This document shows, piece after piece, positions 1 to 7,059 of a stretch of DNA of 10,149 nt (its first letter is position 1; each line of letters begins with the position of its first letter). This stretch comes from Clostridia bacterium. GTDB taxonomy: Bacteria > Bacillota > Clostridia > Christensenellales > CAG-917. The position numbers and the translations under genes were made by a program. The notes below the pieces were generated by a model that was not told the DNA's origin, made no database searches, and worked only from the letters and a program-made list of their open reading frames with translations. The stretch lies in assembly GCA_017507205.1 (NCBI GenBank), contig JAFWBH010000216.1:1-10149 (forward strand), given 5' to 3'.

Positions 1-126
1 ATAAGCAGATATGAAAACGGGCAACGAGAGGCCGACTACAAGACCCTCATTGCCATTGCAGATTACTTTGATGTGTCAATTGATTATCTTCTTGAAAGAA
101 CAGACAATCCCAAAACCAATAGATAA
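1..126 (+). CDS. XRE-family HTH regulator, C-terminal end (partial)
   Basis: The reading frame is open from the first base of the window to a TAA at 124-126, giving 41 residues. They read ISRYENGQREADYKTL then IAIADYFDVSIDYLLERTDN. This is the recognition helix and last helices of the Cro/C1 (XRE) helix-turn-helix domain: 'S.YE.G.R.P....L..IA..F.VS.DYLL' is the standard ending in Firmicutes. The 5' part of the HTH lies outside the window, so the start and any extra domain cannot be judged; only a few residues follow the DYLL motif, so nothing is fused C-terminally. It should be a cytoplasmic DNA-binding protein. Its target is unknown. The next gene is on the opposite strand, beyond two terminators, so there is no operon partner in view. 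Family call is firm; specific role is not. Confidence 0.9.
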   Translation: MSRYENGQREADYKTLIAIADYFDVSIDYLLERTDNPKTNR

Positions 127-132
127 ACATTG

Positions 133-160
133 AAAAACACACTTATAAAGGTGCGTTTTT
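133..160 (+). terminator. Probable intrinsic terminator of the XRE gene
   Basis: Seven bases after the XRE stop codon, bases 133-142 pair with 151-160 around an 8-base loop, with one A-C mismatch, and the 3' arm ends in a run of six T (GCGTTTTTTAT). Position and U-tract fit a Rho-independent terminator; the stem is imperfect. Confidence 0.5.
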
Positions 161-200
161 TATATTTTCGAGGGTAGAAAGATTTTGTTGTAAAACACTA

Positions 201-228
201 AAAAAGGAACGGGTTGCCGTTCCTTTTT
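201..228. terminator. Bidirectional intrinsic terminator
   Basis: A perfect 12-bp stem (201-212 AAAAAGGAACGG against 217-228) closes a GTTG loop. T-runs follow the GC-rich core on both strands, so it can end transcription of the XRE gene from the left and of the zinc-ribbon gene pair from the right. It lies 24 bp after the stop of the minus-strand gene. Confidence 0.85.
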
Positions 229-252
229 GTTTTGTTGCTTTGCGTATAATTG

Positions 253-954
253 TCAGCCCACGATGGAAAGCCCGAAGCTCACCAATGTCAGCATAAGAGT
301 GATGAAGTAGAATAAAAATAATACGAGTTGTCCTGCTTGCAGACCGTTATGCTTGCCGAAGGTATGCTCGGCTGGAAGGAGATATTCCAATCTGTTGCGC
401 CAGACCCTTGATATATTCTTCTTGGTTTTCTTTGGAATAGATTTCAGGTCTGATGTTCCTGCGCATTCTGAAAAGAAAAAGTGTCTTGCCATCAAGATGT
501 TGCTGATGTTTGCTGAAAGGGGGAGTGGCACAGCCGTGGAGAGGCTTGCGATTCCAAGTGCAATTGCCACATCTTGTTGAAAATAGGGCAGGTCATTTGC
601 AAGGATGACGCAGAATGAAGCAAATGCGAGTATGATTGACAGCCAGGCGAAAATCCAAAGGGGCAAAAGCTTTTTGAATGCCTTCAGCACTGAATCCTTG
701 CAGAGTATATCGTAGTCATCGCAGTTTGCGTTGATACTAATGTCATCACTATCCTTTGAAAAATCCATGGTGCCAGCGTAAACCTTGCGTTCAACAACCT
801 TGACCTCAACCTGTTTTTTGGGTATTACAACTGTTGCGCCACAATAGTCGCAGGTGCCGATGCCGTCATCATCTATGGTGAAATGAGATGCGTTGCATTG
901 GGGGCAAATGATAAATTGTGATTCTGTGTTTTCTGTGATTTGATTGTGTTCCAT
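253..954 (-). CDS. Zinc-ribbon membrane protein, three TM segments (short paralog)
   Basis: This 233-residue protein is of unknown function. It opens with a zinc ribbon: C17-x2-C20 (ICPQC) and C35-x2-C38 (CDYCGAT), followed by VVIPKK. Three hydrophobic segments follow at about residues 97-118, 128-150 and 210-231, joined by a basic loop (KKTKK). It should therefore sit in the cytoplasmic membrane with the zinc ribbon inside. It is a paralog of the gene directly upstream: ribbon and first TM ('FKK..PLWI') align well. The frame stays open to a possible ATG at 1071, but that would overlap the upstream gene out of frame. I chose the ATG at 952-954 because it leaves 16 residues before the first ribbon cysteine, as in the paralog (13). 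No strong Shine-Dalgarno is visible there, and an ATG two codons earlier (960) is an alternative. The gap of 32-38 bp to the upstream stop suggests co-transcription, perhaps with translational coupling. Confidence 0.75.
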   Translation of the reverse strand: MEHNQITENTESQFIICPQCNASHFTIDDDGIGTCDYCGATVVIPKKQVEVKVVERKVYAGTMDFSKDSDDISINANCDDYDILCKDSVLKAFKKLLPLWIFAWLSIILAFASFCVILANDLPYFQQDVAIALGIASLSTAVPLPLSANISNILMARHFFFSECAGTSDLKSIPKKTKKNISRVWRNRLEYLLPAEHTFGKHNGLQAGQLVLFLFYFITLMLTLVSFGLSIVG

Positions 955-992
955 AGTCATTTGTAATTTTGCGTATTCTAAAAATATTGCTT

Positions 993-2201
993 TTATTGGA
1001 CAGTTTTTGTCCAGGTATTGTCGCCGTAGAAGAATTGCAGGTTCAACATTGTTTTGCCTGTTGACATCCAATTGGATACGTCACTGAGCCATTGACCCTC
1101 TTCTACAAGATACCAGTCCGATGTATCCTCAAAGACAAGCTCTGACAGCTTGTTATTCTCAAAGGCATCTGGCATAATTGTTGTAATTGAGCTGGGCACC
1201 ACAACGGTCACATATTGTCCCTTGTCAGCAAATGCACCAGTGCCAATGGCAGTGACAGGCACTCCGTTGAAGGTTGATGGAATGGTCACTTGGGTTTTTG
1301 AGGTGGGGCTTTTGGCTGTCAATGAGTCACTCACCCAAGTCAATGTGTAGCCGTTGCCGTCATCGTTCAGTGTAAAGCCGAAATATTGCAGGACGAATTC
1401 ATCGTTGCAATAGTCGCATATACCATCGTTGTCAAGGTCTGTGTGGTTGTTGTAGCAGCTGTGATATTGTCCTGTGCCTGATGATACAACCACCGTGTTT
1501 GCTCTTATGGGTGATATGATGATACAAGCAAGGAGAATAAGAGGGCAGAGGGCAATGGCGACAGCCTGAAGGGCGTTTGTTCGCATTCTTATGTAAGAGA
1601 TGTTGACATTGGTCATTGCCTTTGCGTTTGCCTTTTCCTCTTCGTTCAAGGGAGCAAAGTCCTTTGCAAAAAGCTCCTCATCAATGGCTTGCACAAGCTT
1701 TTTCTGCTCTTCAAGGAGAGGCTTTTTGATTGCCTTTGTGTTGAAAATTGATGTGACAATGAGCATCACCAACACGACGGCAGACGGCACCACTGATGCG
1801 ATTATTGCGTCCGTTTGTCCAAGACAGCACGCTGTATAAATGAGCATTGCCACTGCAACAAGTGAAACAATCACAGATGCAATCCAAAGGGGCATAGTCT
1901 TTTTGAAGGCTATATTTGCAATTTTCTTTGCTTTTTCAACGGGAAGTGCGCGCCTCAATGGTCTGACAACATTTTCACGAGGGTGAACCTCTTGCGCTTC
2001 CTCTACAATGTTTTGAGCAAGGTCAAAAATGCTCAGCTGACTGCGTCTATGATGATATCTTGGTTGCTCCTTTTTTGGCAGAACGATGGTTGCTCCACAA
2101 TAGGCACATTTGGCAAGGCCGTGAGAAACAAAGGTAAACTCTGTTGCGCTACAATGTGGGCATACAATTGTTTTTGTGTTGATATTTTCGTTTGAGTTCA
2201 A
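993..2201 (-). CDS. Zinc-ribbon, three-TM membrane protein with BspA-like LRR tail
   Basis: The protein has 402 residues and no known function. Residues 14-35 hold a zinc ribbon (CPHC...CAYC), then a charged linker, TM segments at about 104-128, 132-154 and 209-230, and a C-terminal half predicted outside the cell. The outer half starts with a small motif, DLDNDGICDYC (255-265), a D-x-D-x-DG-x-C-D-x-C pattern seen next to surface repeats in Firmicutes. A BspA-like leucine-rich repeat follows (about 304-358: 'TIPSTFNGVPVTAIGTGAF', then 'VVPSSITTIMPDAFENN'). The start is a TTG (2199-2201) preceded by AAAGGAG with a 6-base spacer; no in-frame ATG before the ribbon fits. With N-in topology, three TMs put the LRR outside, linking an internal zinc ribbon to an external binding module. 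It heads a two-gene operon with its shorter paralog and has a good promoter at 2267-2296. A sensing or adhesion role is only a guess. Confidence 0.8.
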   Translation of the reverse strand: MNSNENINTKTIVCPHCSATEFTFVSHGLAKCAYCGATIVLPKKEQPRYHHRRSQLSIFDLAQNIVEEAQEVHPRENVVRPLRRALPVEKAKKIANIAFKKTMPLWIASVIVSLVAVAMLIYTACCLGQTDAIIASVVPSAVVLVMLIVTSIFNTKAIKKPLLEEQKKLVQAIDEELFAKDFAPLNEEEKANAKAMTNVNISYIRMRTNALQAVAIALCPLILLACIIISPIRANTVVVSSGTGQYHSCYNNHTDLDNDGICDYCNDEFVLQYFGFTLNDDGNGYTLTWVSDSLTAKSPTSKTQVTIPSTFNGVPVTAIGTGAFADKGQYVTVVVPSSITTIMPDAFENNKLSELVFEDTSDWYLVEEGQWLSDVSNWMSTGKTMLNLQFFYGDNTWTKTVQ

Positions 2202-2207
2202 TATATA

Positions 2208-2214
2208 CTCCTTT
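2208..2214 (-). promoter_or_regulatory. Strong RBS that fixes a TTG start
   Basis: Read on the minus strand this is AAAGGAG, followed by the spacer TATATA and then TTG AAC TCA. The strength and 6-base spacing decide the non-ATG start of the LRR zinc-ribbon gene. A nearby ATG at the same site is out of frame. Confidence 0.8.
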
Positions 2215-2266
2215 CATGCTATGCTTGCAATAGATGTGATAGACAAGATAAACACTTAATGCAATA

Positions 2267-2296
2267 AATATATCATAAACTCACCATAGCAGTCAA
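2267..2296 (-). promoter_or_regulatory. Sigma-70-type promoter for the zinc-ribbon gene pair
   Basis: On the minus strand, TTGACT (2291-2296) and TATATT (2267-2272) are separated by 18 bp, and a TG one base before the -10 (TGATATATT) gives an extended -10. Each hexamer has one mismatch to consensus. Transcription would start near 2260, about 60 bases before the TTG codon. Confidence 0.65.
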
Positions 2297-2334
2297 GAAA
2301 CGGCAGATTGTAGCATTATTATTTTATTTGCTTA

Positions 2335-2363
2335 TTGCAATATCCATTGAAATGGGTTAAAAT
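2335..2363 (+). promoter_or_regulatory. Possible promoter of the GH3 gene
   Basis: TTGCAA (2335-2340) and TAAAAT (2358-2363) lie 17 bp apart on the plus strand. Transcription would begin near 2370. That leaves almost no leader for the TTG codon at 2379 but a normal leader for the ATG at 2427, which supports the ATG start. The -35 is weak. Confidence 0.45.
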
Positions 2364-2426
2364 GGTGAGGAATAAGCTTTGGCAAAGCCAAAATGCTGTG
2401 GCTGTGCCAATTTACAGGTGGATATT

Positions 2427-4874
2427 ATGAAGAAATGGTCAATCTCAAAATTTGTCAACCTATTTTTGTCCCTTGCACAAAGCACTGGTGGCAAGGTTGA
2501 TGAAACAAAGACCTCAACAGAAGAAATGAGCCGTCTTGCTCGTATGACTGCCGGTGAGGGCATCGTCCTCTTGAAAAATGACGGAGTGCTCCCCTTCAAA
2601 AAGACAGATGTCGTGTCTGTATTTGGCAGGGTGCAAAATGATTATTTCTATGTAGGCTACGGCAGTGGTGGTGATGTAAAGCCCCCTTATCGTGTCAGTC
2701 TTATGGAAGGGCTGAGGAGAGGTGGCAATGTGGTCATCAATGAGGAGCTGGCAGAAATCTACAAGGGCTGGTGTGAAAAAAATCCTCCCGATGAGGGTTT
2801 TTGGGGACATTGGCCAATGAATTTCCCCGAGATGCCAATATCTAATGACCAAGTGAGGAGAGCAAGAGAGATTTCTGACACTGCACTTGTTGTCATAGGC
2901 AGAGCAGCAGGAGAGGATCGTGAACAAAAGCTGAAGGAAGGCAATTTTCTTCTCACCAAGGCAGAAAGAGGGCTTCTTGACAAGGTGACGGCAGAGTTTT
3001 CAAGAGTTGTTGTCCTTCTTGACACAGGCAATGTCATTGATATGTCCTGGACAGAGGAATATGGCGACAAGCTTTCTGCCATTCTCATTGCTTGGCAGGG
3101 TGGTATGGAAAGTGGAAATGCTGTCAGCGACGTGTTGACTGGCGTTGTCAATCCAAGTGGCAGACTCACAGATACCATTGCAAGACATTACTCAGACTAT
3201 CCATCATCACAAAGCTTTGGCAACAAAAAATACAACAACTACACAGAGGATATCTATGTAGGATACAGATATTTTTCAACCTTTGACCAGGAGTCAGTGC
3301 TTTATCCCTTTGGATATGGCTTGTCCTATACAACCTTCAAGCTTGACGGGGCAGTGTCCTTTGACGGATGCCTTGCAACAGTTGATGTCACCGTTGAAAA
3401 CACAGGTGAAATTGCAGGCAAAGAGGTTGTGCAGGTGTATGTTGAAGCACCACAAGGCAAGCTTGGCAAGGCAAGACGTAGTATGATCACCTTTGACAAG
3501 ACAGACCTTCTTGAAAGAGGGCAAAGACAAAGCTTCACCCTGCGCTTTGACCTTGTTGATTTAAGATCCTATGACGACAAGGGACACACTGGATACAGAA
3601 GCTGTTATGTGGTTGAAGAGGGTGAATACAAGGTCTATCTTGGCACCAACGTCCGTGACGCAGAGGAGATTGGTTCATTTGTTGTTGATCGTATGCATGT
3701 CTATGAGGCAGAGGAATGCTGTCCAGTGCGTATCGAGCATCAATTTGATGTGCTGTATCCAAGCTTCAAGGACGGAAAGATTGAGAAGGCATATCGTCCT
3801 GTTGCAGTTGAAACCAGATGCTTGAAGGATAGAATTGCCAATCGTATTCCCAAAGAAATTGAACAGAAAGTGGACTTTAATATGGACTTTTGTGATGTTA
3901 AAGACGGCATTCTGTCAATTGATAGATTTATTGCTTCTCTTTCTGATGAGGAGCTTGAATTGATCACCCATGGTCATTATAAGATGAACAGCCCTCTTGG
4001 TGCATCGGGCAACGCCGGGGCATTTGGTGGTATATCTGAGGGACTTCGAGGCAGACACATTCCCCCTGTCATCACCACTGATGGACCATCTGGAATTCGT
4101 CTGTTGACAAGGGCATCATTGCTTCCTTGTGGCACAGCACTTGCATCCACCTGGAACGAAAGGCTTGTTGAAGAGCTGTATCAAGAGGTGGGCAAGGAAA
4201 TGATTGACAGAGGCAGTGAGGTGTTGCTTGCTCCTGGCATGAACATCCATCGTGATCCTTTGTGTGGCAGAAACTTTGAGTATTTCAGTGAGGATCCTGT
4301 GCTAACTGGATATATGGCAAGTGCCATTGTCAAGGGCATACAATCACAGGGTGGCTCTGCTTGTCCCAAGCATTTTGCCTGCAACTCACAAGAAACCAAT
4401 CGCAATAGAAACGATAGCCGTGTCAGTGAAAGGGCACTGCGAGAGATTTATCTTAAAGCGTTTAAGATTGTGGTCGATGAAGCCAATCCTCATCTTATTA
4501 TGGTGTCATACAATCGCATCAACAGCGTCCTCAACTCCAACAACTATGACCTTACAACAACCATACTTCGTGATGAGTGGGGATACAAGGGGCTTGTGAC
4601 AACTGACTGGTGGAAGGTCAATGAAAAATCACCCGAATTTGAAGGGGTGAGAGCAAATGCCTATCGAGTCCGCAGTCAAGTTGACGTATTTATGCCCGGT
4701 GGAGATAGACTCTTTGGATCAGGCGACAACAGCATAATGTCTGCCTTAAAGAAGGGCGCATTAACCCGTGGCGAGCTTCAAAGATGTGCAAGAAACGTGC
4801 TGGAATTTATACTTGCAACACCAATCCTTTGCGACAAGGTAGGTGAAAAGGGGACTGACAATAGACAGAAATAG
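2427..4874 (+). CDS. Glycoside hydrolase family 3, permuted domain order (probable beta-glucosidase)
   Basis: The 815-residue enzyme should release glycosyl units from beta-linked oligosaccharides by retaining hydrolysis. The usual GH3 order is reversed. The GH3 C-terminal alpha/beta domain comes first (about 35-260: 'GIVLLKNDGVLPF', 'VVIGRAAGEDRE', 'LLDTGNVIDMSW', 'AWQGGMESGNAVSDVLTG'). A fibronectin III-like domain follows (about 300-415: 'YPFGYGLSYTTF', 'GKEVVQVYV'). The (beta/alpha)8 domain is last (about 499-800: 'TTDGPSGIR', 'LLAPGMNIHRDPLCGRNFEY', 'CPKHFACN'). The nucleophile is predicted as D727 in TTDWW, where most members have SDW; E163 in GRAAGEDRE is my candidate acid/base. This order is known from Ruminococcus albus and Butyrivibrio fibrisolvens enzymes. 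No convincing signal peptide, so probably cytoplasmic. The start ATG has AGGTGG five bases upstream; a TTG at 2379 behind GGTGAGG would add 16 residues. Exact substrate (glucoside, xyloside, other) cannot be read from sequence. Confidence 0.93.
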   Translation: MKKWSISKFVNLFLSLAQSTGGKVDETKTSTEEMSRLARMTAGEGIVLLKNDGVLPFKKTDVVSVFGRVQNDYFYVGYGSGGDVKPPYRVSLMEGLRRGGNVVINEELAEIYKGWCEKNPPDEGFWGHWPMNFPEMPISNDQVRRAREISDTALVVIGRAAGEDREQKLKEGNFLLTKAERGLLDKVTAEFSRVVVLLDTGNVIDMSWTEEYGDKLSAILIAWQGGMESGNAVSDVLTGVVNPSGRLTDTIARHYSDYPSSQSFGNKKYNNYTEDIYVGYRYFSTFDQESVLYPFGYGLSYTTFKLDGAVSFDGCLATVDVTVENTGEIAGKEVVQVYVEAPQGKLGKARRSMITFDKTDLLERGQRQSFTLRFDLVDLRSYDDKGHTGYRSCYVVEEGEYKVYLGTNVRDAEEIGSFVVDRMHVYEAEECCPVRIEHQFDVLYPSFKDGKIEKAYRPVAVETRCLKDRIANRIPKEIEQKVDFNMDFCDVKDGILSIDRFIASLSDEELELITHGHYKMNSPLGASGNAGAFGGISEGLRGRHIPPVITTDGPSGIRLLTRASLLPCGTALASTWNERLVEELYQEVGKEMIDRGSEVLLAPGMNIHRDPLCGRNFEYFSEDPVLTGYMASAIVKGIQSQGGSACPKHFACNSQETNRNRNDSRVSERALREIYLKAFKIVVDEANPHLIMVSYNRINSVLNSNNYDLTTTILRDEWGYKGLVTTDWWKVNEKSPEFEGVRANAYRVRSQVDVFMPGGDRLFGSGDNSIMSALKKGALTRGELQRCARNVLEFILATPILCDKVGEKGTDNRQK

Positions 4875-4923
4875 TTTAAGATATCACAATAAAAATGATA
4901 TTTGAACAATTTTATATCAACAA

Positions 4924-4949
4924 AAAAAGCACTCAAATGAGTGCTTTTT
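4924..4949. terminator. Bidirectional intrinsic terminator
   Basis: A perfect 11-bp stem (AAAAAGCACTC, 4924-4934, against 4939-4949) with an AAAT loop lies between the convergent GH3 and lipoprotein genes. T-runs on both strands make it work in either direction. Confidence 0.88.
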
Positions 4950-4967
4950 CTTTGGCTTTAATTTGAA

Positions 4968-6686
4968 TTATGATTTGCTTACGGTGAGGGTGCCTTCCTT
5001 ATACACAAAGTGGTAATGCTCTGATTCTGCGTCACTGACGGTGATTGCATATTTGCCAGCAATGCCACCTTGCACGTAGGCACAATAGATTGTGGGTGCT
5101 TTGTCAAGGCTATCAACGTTTTCTCCGGGGGCAAAGCCTGTGTATGAAATTGTAAGGGTGGGGAGTGCATCGCCAACAACAATATTTTTGCTGTCTGCTG
5201 TCACCACAAGCACTCGCTTGGTGATTTCCAAGCATCCATCAGCAAGGTCAAGAGTGTAGTTGTCTGCTGTGTGATTGGTGGTGTCACCACTGACTGTATG
5301 ATTGCCTATGGAAAGTGAGTCCTTGACGCTTGCAGTGAATATGATGTCACCACTGAAAACGCTTGCATCGTCTGTGCCGACAAAGCCCATATAGTTGACC
5401 TTGTATGTGGTTGGCAAATCATCTCCATATGAGATTGTCTTTGTGACGATTGTGCCGTTGACAACCTTCTTTGCAATTGACAACACCAAAGGTGTTGATG
5501 ATTCATATATGTGATAGTTTTTGCGAGTGAGCCTGATATAAATCTCATAGTCCCCTGCATTTACAAGGTTGAGAGAAGAGGTCCATTGTCCATTGGCAAG
5601 ACGATATTCAAGCTTGTCGCCTGGGAGGATGTCAATTTCAATGTCGTGAGGCTTTCCGTCATATTCAAACCAATTGTTGACGATTGAGGGTGTTGTGATT
5701 GTGGCAGGGTCAACAGCAAAGTCAAAGGATACGCTTTTGCTGACAGAGTCTGCCCATTCTGATGAGGCTGTGATGATTGCCTTTATTTTGTGATTGCCAA
5801 CATCGGGGGTGTCAATGGTTATCTCCTTTTGATTGCCAATTGGGTTGCCGTCAATAAACCATTGATATCTGTATTCAATGCCATCAAAGGCTGTATGATT
5901 TGCTGTGAAGGTCAATCCGTCTGGTGTGTATTCCACACGATCACCACTAAAAGTGGTGGAGATTTCACCACCAACATCAGATATGCCGAGGACTGCCTTG
6001 TATTCAACGCTTCTTTCAGGGAAGGTGTCAGGGATGGGCTTGTCGAGGAGTGTTGCCCAGCTTAAAAATTCAAAGCCGTCAGGGATGTCAAGAGCATCAA
6101 GGGCAGATTTTGCAAGCTTTTCAGTTTTGTCGCCAGCATTGAAGCTTTGCTTGTAAATCTCTTTGCCATTCAAAAGGAATGTGGCAGAAAACTTGACTTG
6201 CTCGGTGTATATTGCGTTGACAACAAGGTCAGATTTCACCTCTGAAAAATCTGTATCCCATTTTTCAAAGACCATTGATGGAACTTCGGGGGGAGTGGGA
6301 GCTGTGGCAACCTCGCCATAAAGGACGGTGACACTTTCAACAACCTGTCCATTTGCCATGAATTTTACCACAAATGACTTTTTGCTCATCTTGGCATAGA
6401 GTGCCAGATTTGTCTGAGGATTTTCCTCGCTGGCAAGAGGCTTTTCAAAGCCCTTGTCGAGATACCAGCCCTCGAAATTATAACCTTCCTTTTCAGGAGT
6501 GAAATATCCATTGATGTCAGCCTTGCTTTCAATGGTTGCAGTTTTTTCAACAACTCCGTCAACAACAAATTTGACAGAATATGGTCCACTGGGGGTGGGT
6601 GCTGTTGTTTCACCACAGGCAACAAGTGCCATCATTGTGACAACAAGCATCAATATCAGTGGAAATAAGAGTTTTGTTTTCTTCAT
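4968..6686 (-). CDS. Surface lipoprotein with InlB-like, Ig-like and MBG-like repeats
   Basis: The 572-residue precursor has a lipoprotein signal: MKKTK, a hydrophobic stretch (LLFPLILMLVVTMMA) and the lipobox LVAC with C24 as lipidation site, followed by a Thr/Pro-rich tether. The exported part reads as modules. Three InlB B-repeat-like units lie at about 36-99, 105-161 and 165-233; the first has the hallmark 'GYNFEGWYLDKGF', and the second and third have 'FEKWDTDFS' and 'FEFLSWATLLD'. Two Ig-like segments follow at about 239-324 ('EYRYQWFIDGNPIG') and 326-406 ('YDGKPHDIEI'), then two MBG-like repeats at about 409-490 and 492-572 ('GDALPTLTISYTGF', ending 'EGTLTVSKS'). No enzyme motif is visible, so adhesion, matrix binding or scaffolding on the cell surface is the likely role. 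The frame extends to a GTG at 6728, but I chose ATG 6684-6686 because it gives a standard lipoprotein signal; ATG 6690-6692 is equally possible. It has its own promoter and ends at a shared terminator. Confidence 0.85.
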   Translation of the reverse strand: MKKTKLLFPLILMLVVTMMALVACGETTAPTPSGPYSVKFVVDGVVEKTATIESKADINGYFTPEKEGYNFEGWYLDKGFEKPLASEENPQTNLALYAKMSKKSFVVKFMANGQVVESVTVLYGEVATAPTPPEVPSMVFEKWDTDFSEVKSDLVVNAIYTEQVKFSATFLLNGKEIYKQSFNAGDKTEKLAKSALDALDIPDGFEFLSWATLLDKPIPDTFPERSVEYKAVLGISDVGGEISTTFSGDRVEYTPDGLTFTANHTAFDGIEYRYQWFIDGNPIGNQKEITIDTPDVGNHKIKAIITASSEWADSVSKSVSFDFAVDPATITTPSIVNNWFEYDGKPHDIEIDILPGDKLEYRLANGQWTSSLNLVNAGDYEIYIRLTRKNYHIYESSTPLVLSIAKKVVNGTIVTKTISYGDDLPTTYKVNYMGFVGTDDASVFSGDIIFTASVKDSLSIGNHTVSGDTTNHTADNYTLDLADGCLEITKRVLVVTADSKNIVVGDALPTLTISYTGFAPGENVDSLDKAPTIYCAYVQGGIAGKYAITVSDAESEHYHFVYKEGTLTVSKS

Positions 6687-6779
6687 AATCATCTTTGATT
6701 TTTTAGGGAATCGCCCTCCCACCAACACTATAATATATTAAAATATATTCATTTATTTCAGTGGGTGCAGTTTTTCTCC

Positions 6780-6807
6780 ATTATACAACAGCAAATTTGT
6801 TTGTCAA
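6780..6807 (-). promoter_or_regulatory. Perfect-consensus promoter of the lipoprotein gene
   Basis: On the minus strand, TTGACA (6802-6807) and TATAAT (6780-6785) match sigma-70/sigma-A consensus at all 12 positions, with a 16-bp spacer. Transcription should start near 6773, giving a leader of about 85 bases before the lipoprotein ATG. Confidence 0.8.
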
Positions 6808-7012
6808 GATAGTTGGATTTTTGACGAATAATCGAGAAATGCTCATTTAGAACAACAAATATTCATCAAATCTTTATTTTTGTTGAAAAACTCATTTTTG
6901 ACAATTAAGCAATAAAGAAACCCTACAAAAGTGCTAGAAATTTACAAAAATAAACATAATTTTTGTCAATAAAAATTTTTCAAAAAAAATATAAAATTAT
7001 TTTATATATAAA
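6808..7012. other. AT-rich non-coding stretch
   Basis: This is the upstream end of the 370-bp gap between the lipoprotein and aminopeptidase genes. It is very AT-rich, especially 6950-7012, which has A- and T-runs that could act as UP-element-like or bent DNA for the promoter beside it. I see no gene with a ribosome binding site, no tRNA fold and no tandem repeat in it. Further TTGACA-like words occur on both strands but lack a matching -10. Confidence 0.6.
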
Positions 7013-7040
7013 AAAACCACCCAACGTTTTGGGTGGTTTT
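7013..7040 (-). terminator. Intrinsic terminator of the aminopeptidase gene
   Basis: A perfect 12-bp stem (AAAACCACCCAA, 7013-7024, against 7029-7040) with loop CGTT lies 20 bp past the aminopeptidase stop. On the minus strand the stem is followed by a T-rich run, as expected for a strong Rho-independent terminator. T-richness on the plus side too would allow use in both directions. Confidence 0.88.
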
Positions 7041-7059
7041 CGTTTTTTAACCTGCTTGA

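Noticed and set aside
955..1071. N-terminal extension of the short zinc-ribbon protein to an ATG at 1071
   Set aside because: It overlaps the 3' end of the upstream gene out of frame, has no ribosome binding site, and the paralog starts only 13 residues before its ribbon.
2379..2426. TTG start of the GH3 gene, adding 16 residues
   Set aside because: GGTGAGG lies 8 bases upstream, so it is possible, but the extra residues are Cys-rich and unlike GH3, and the likely promoter would start transcription only about 9 bases before it. The ATG at 2427 has a better layout.
6940..7012. AT-rich tract as a replication origin or attachment site
   Set aside because: No iterons, DnaA-box cluster, direct repeats or integrase gene are visible; it is better explained as an AT-rich intergenic region.
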